Assembly: GCA_002104985.1 (NCBI GenBank)
Contig: MCGO01000069.1
Location: 124,001-188,000, forward strand
Direction: 5' to 3'
DNA length: 64,000 nucleotides
Origin: Rhizoclosmatium globosum
Lineage: Eukaryota > Chytridiomycota > Chytridiomycetes > Chytridiales > Chytriomycetaceae
Positions 63,088-64,000 of this stretch are shown in pieces. A program made the translations under genes and the position numbers. Numbering within the stretch: the stretch's first letter is position 1; each line of letters begins with the position of its first letter. Under the pieces are notes generated by a model. That model was not told the DNA's origin. It worked only from the letters and a program-made list of their open reading frames with translations, and searched no databases.

Positions 63088-63993
63088 TTACTTGCGTGGC
63101 TCAATCTTTTCAACACCCTCAATGTAAGGTGCAGCATACTTGGTCCTACACATACAGTCAGTAGCAATCGCACCAAGAATACATAAAACAAAAAAACTCA
63201 CCCAACATTGAAAGACTTCCCCTCTCCATCTTCCAAACGCACTCTGACCACCGTCATACCTTGCTTCTTCCCCTTATGATATCCAATAACAGTCGTTCCA
63301 CGCGCTTGAACGGCTGCAGCAATTAAAGTTTAGAATAAGCGATTCAGGGAGGGATGGAATAAGAAACAAACTTTTCAAAAACTCGACTGGCCCTTGACGC
63401 GTGTCTTGCTTTTGTTTCTTTGCGGCGGGAGTGGTTGGACTCTTGTTGGTGTTTTCGTCGTCGGTCGTAGGTGCTGTGACAATGGGTTCAGAGCTTGACG
63501 GGACGGATTGCTTTTTGGTTGGAGTTGATGGGCCGCTTGAGTCAGAGCTTGTGGTTGAATGCTTCTTCTTGATTGGGGAGGCTGGAGGCGCGATTACTTT
63601 GATTCCGAGGAACGCGTCTTTATGGGTCTTTTTGAGAGTTTCAAAAGTAGATTTGGGGATTTCGATAGTTGGGGTTGGGGTTGTGTGGTGTGGGGTTGTG
63701 GATGTTGTGGCGAGGAGGTAAACTTGGTCTGGGGGAGTGAGCTTTTCGATGGATGTGATTTTAATGAGACCGTTGGTGAGGTCTTTGCGAAGGAATGAAT
63801 TGAGATGTTTAGTGTTAAGATTACAAGGAGTGCGTAAAGTACCTTTTTCAAGTCGTTCCAGTTCCCCAATGGCTTTTGGCGTGGGAAGGGCACCAAAAAT
63901 CAAATCCTTGGTAGCTGGGAATTCTTCCGCGATTTCTTTGAGTAGGACAGGACCTACATTCGGAAAACAGGACGTTTCCGGTTGTGAATTCAT
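63088..63993 (-). CDS. Protein of unknown function with a small C-terminal beta domain
   Basis: Four exons, 63993-63843, 63782-63372, 63313-63202 and 63145-63088; phases match and the sum gives 243 residues. The first intron is 60 nt and in frame, so it would also translate if retained. Residues 1-110 look folded (CFPNVGPVLLKEIAEEFPAT, DLTNGLIKITSIEKLTPPDQ). A Lys/Ser/Thr/Pro linker with basic patches (SPIKKKHS, KKQKQDTRQG) follows; the C-terminal 60 residues are beta-like (ARGTTVIGYHKGKKQGMTVV, RVRLEDGEGKSFNVG) and end KIEPRK. No family is recognised. A basic, possibly RNA- or DNA-binding protein. Confidence 0.6.
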
Positions 63994-64000
63994 ATCATCC

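Overview
The window is nuclear DNA of an intron-rich eukaryote, most probably a zoosporic fungus (Chytridiomycota or a relative). Reasons: nearly all genes have short GT-AG introns (mostly 44-80 nt), genes are tightly packed on both strands, conserved eukaryotic proteins are present (ribosomal protein eL13, splicing factor SF3A1, complex I subunit NDUFS5, tRNA deaminase subunit ADAT3, LMBRD2), a gene at 50.7-54.0 kb looks like a ciliary protein, and there are secreted lectins with Thr-rich linkers and a kinase-Sel1 fusion of the kind expanded in early-diverging fungi. The phylum is inference; no rRNA or mitochondrial sequence is present to fix it. Exon models were built by hand: splice sites were accepted when both sides stayed open, phases matched and the summed exons were divisible by three.

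0-11 kb: a gene tail, a nested inverted-repeat element, three paralogous F-box-like/leucine-rich-repeat genes (one truncated), a papain-like (NlpC/P60) enzyme fused to DM9 repeats, a membrane protein, a basic nuclear-looking protein and an alpha/beta hydrolase. 11-18.2 kb: two secreted modular proteins (Apple/PAN plus ricin-B, and double ricin-B) that share an N-terminal domain, then two tandem 7-TM paralogues. 18.5-28.3 kb: a disordered protein with a C-terminal membrane segment, a fragment of SPT3, a decayed DIRS-like retroelement, a broken tRNA-Asn, three related C2H2 zinc-finger genes around an FMN-binding oxidase, and a tail-anchored coiled-coil protein.

28.4-41.6 kb: a 12-exon TIR-LRR gene in which every LRR exon is symmetric phase 1, a broken reading frame, a seven-bladed WD40 protein, RPL13 followed by tandem copies of its own 3' end, and a kinase (HRN in place of HRD) fused to about ten Sel1 repeats. 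41.9-56.8 kb: a CAP-Gly protein with a duplicated tail, NDUFS5 head to head with SF3A1 (whose large intron holds a hairpin minisatellite), two adjacent SGNH/PC-esterase-like type II membrane proteins, the cilia-like protein and LMBRD2. 56.8-64 kb: an 891-aa coiled-coil protein of unknown family, ADAT3, a third 7-TM protein and a short protein of unknown function.

Three themes run through the window. First, the 3' ends of three unrelated genes (RPL13, the CAP-Gly gene, the FMN oxidase) are duplicated just downstream or nearby. Second, at least eight conserved reading frames are broken by exactly one missing base, clustered at 33.3-33.6, 49.0-52.1 and 61.3 kb, which suggests uncorrected sequence as much as real decay. 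Third, genes for recognition-type proteins (TIR-LRR, F-box/LRR, lectin, Apple, kinase-Sel1, NlpC-DM9) are unusually dense; that they act together is not shown by the sequence.
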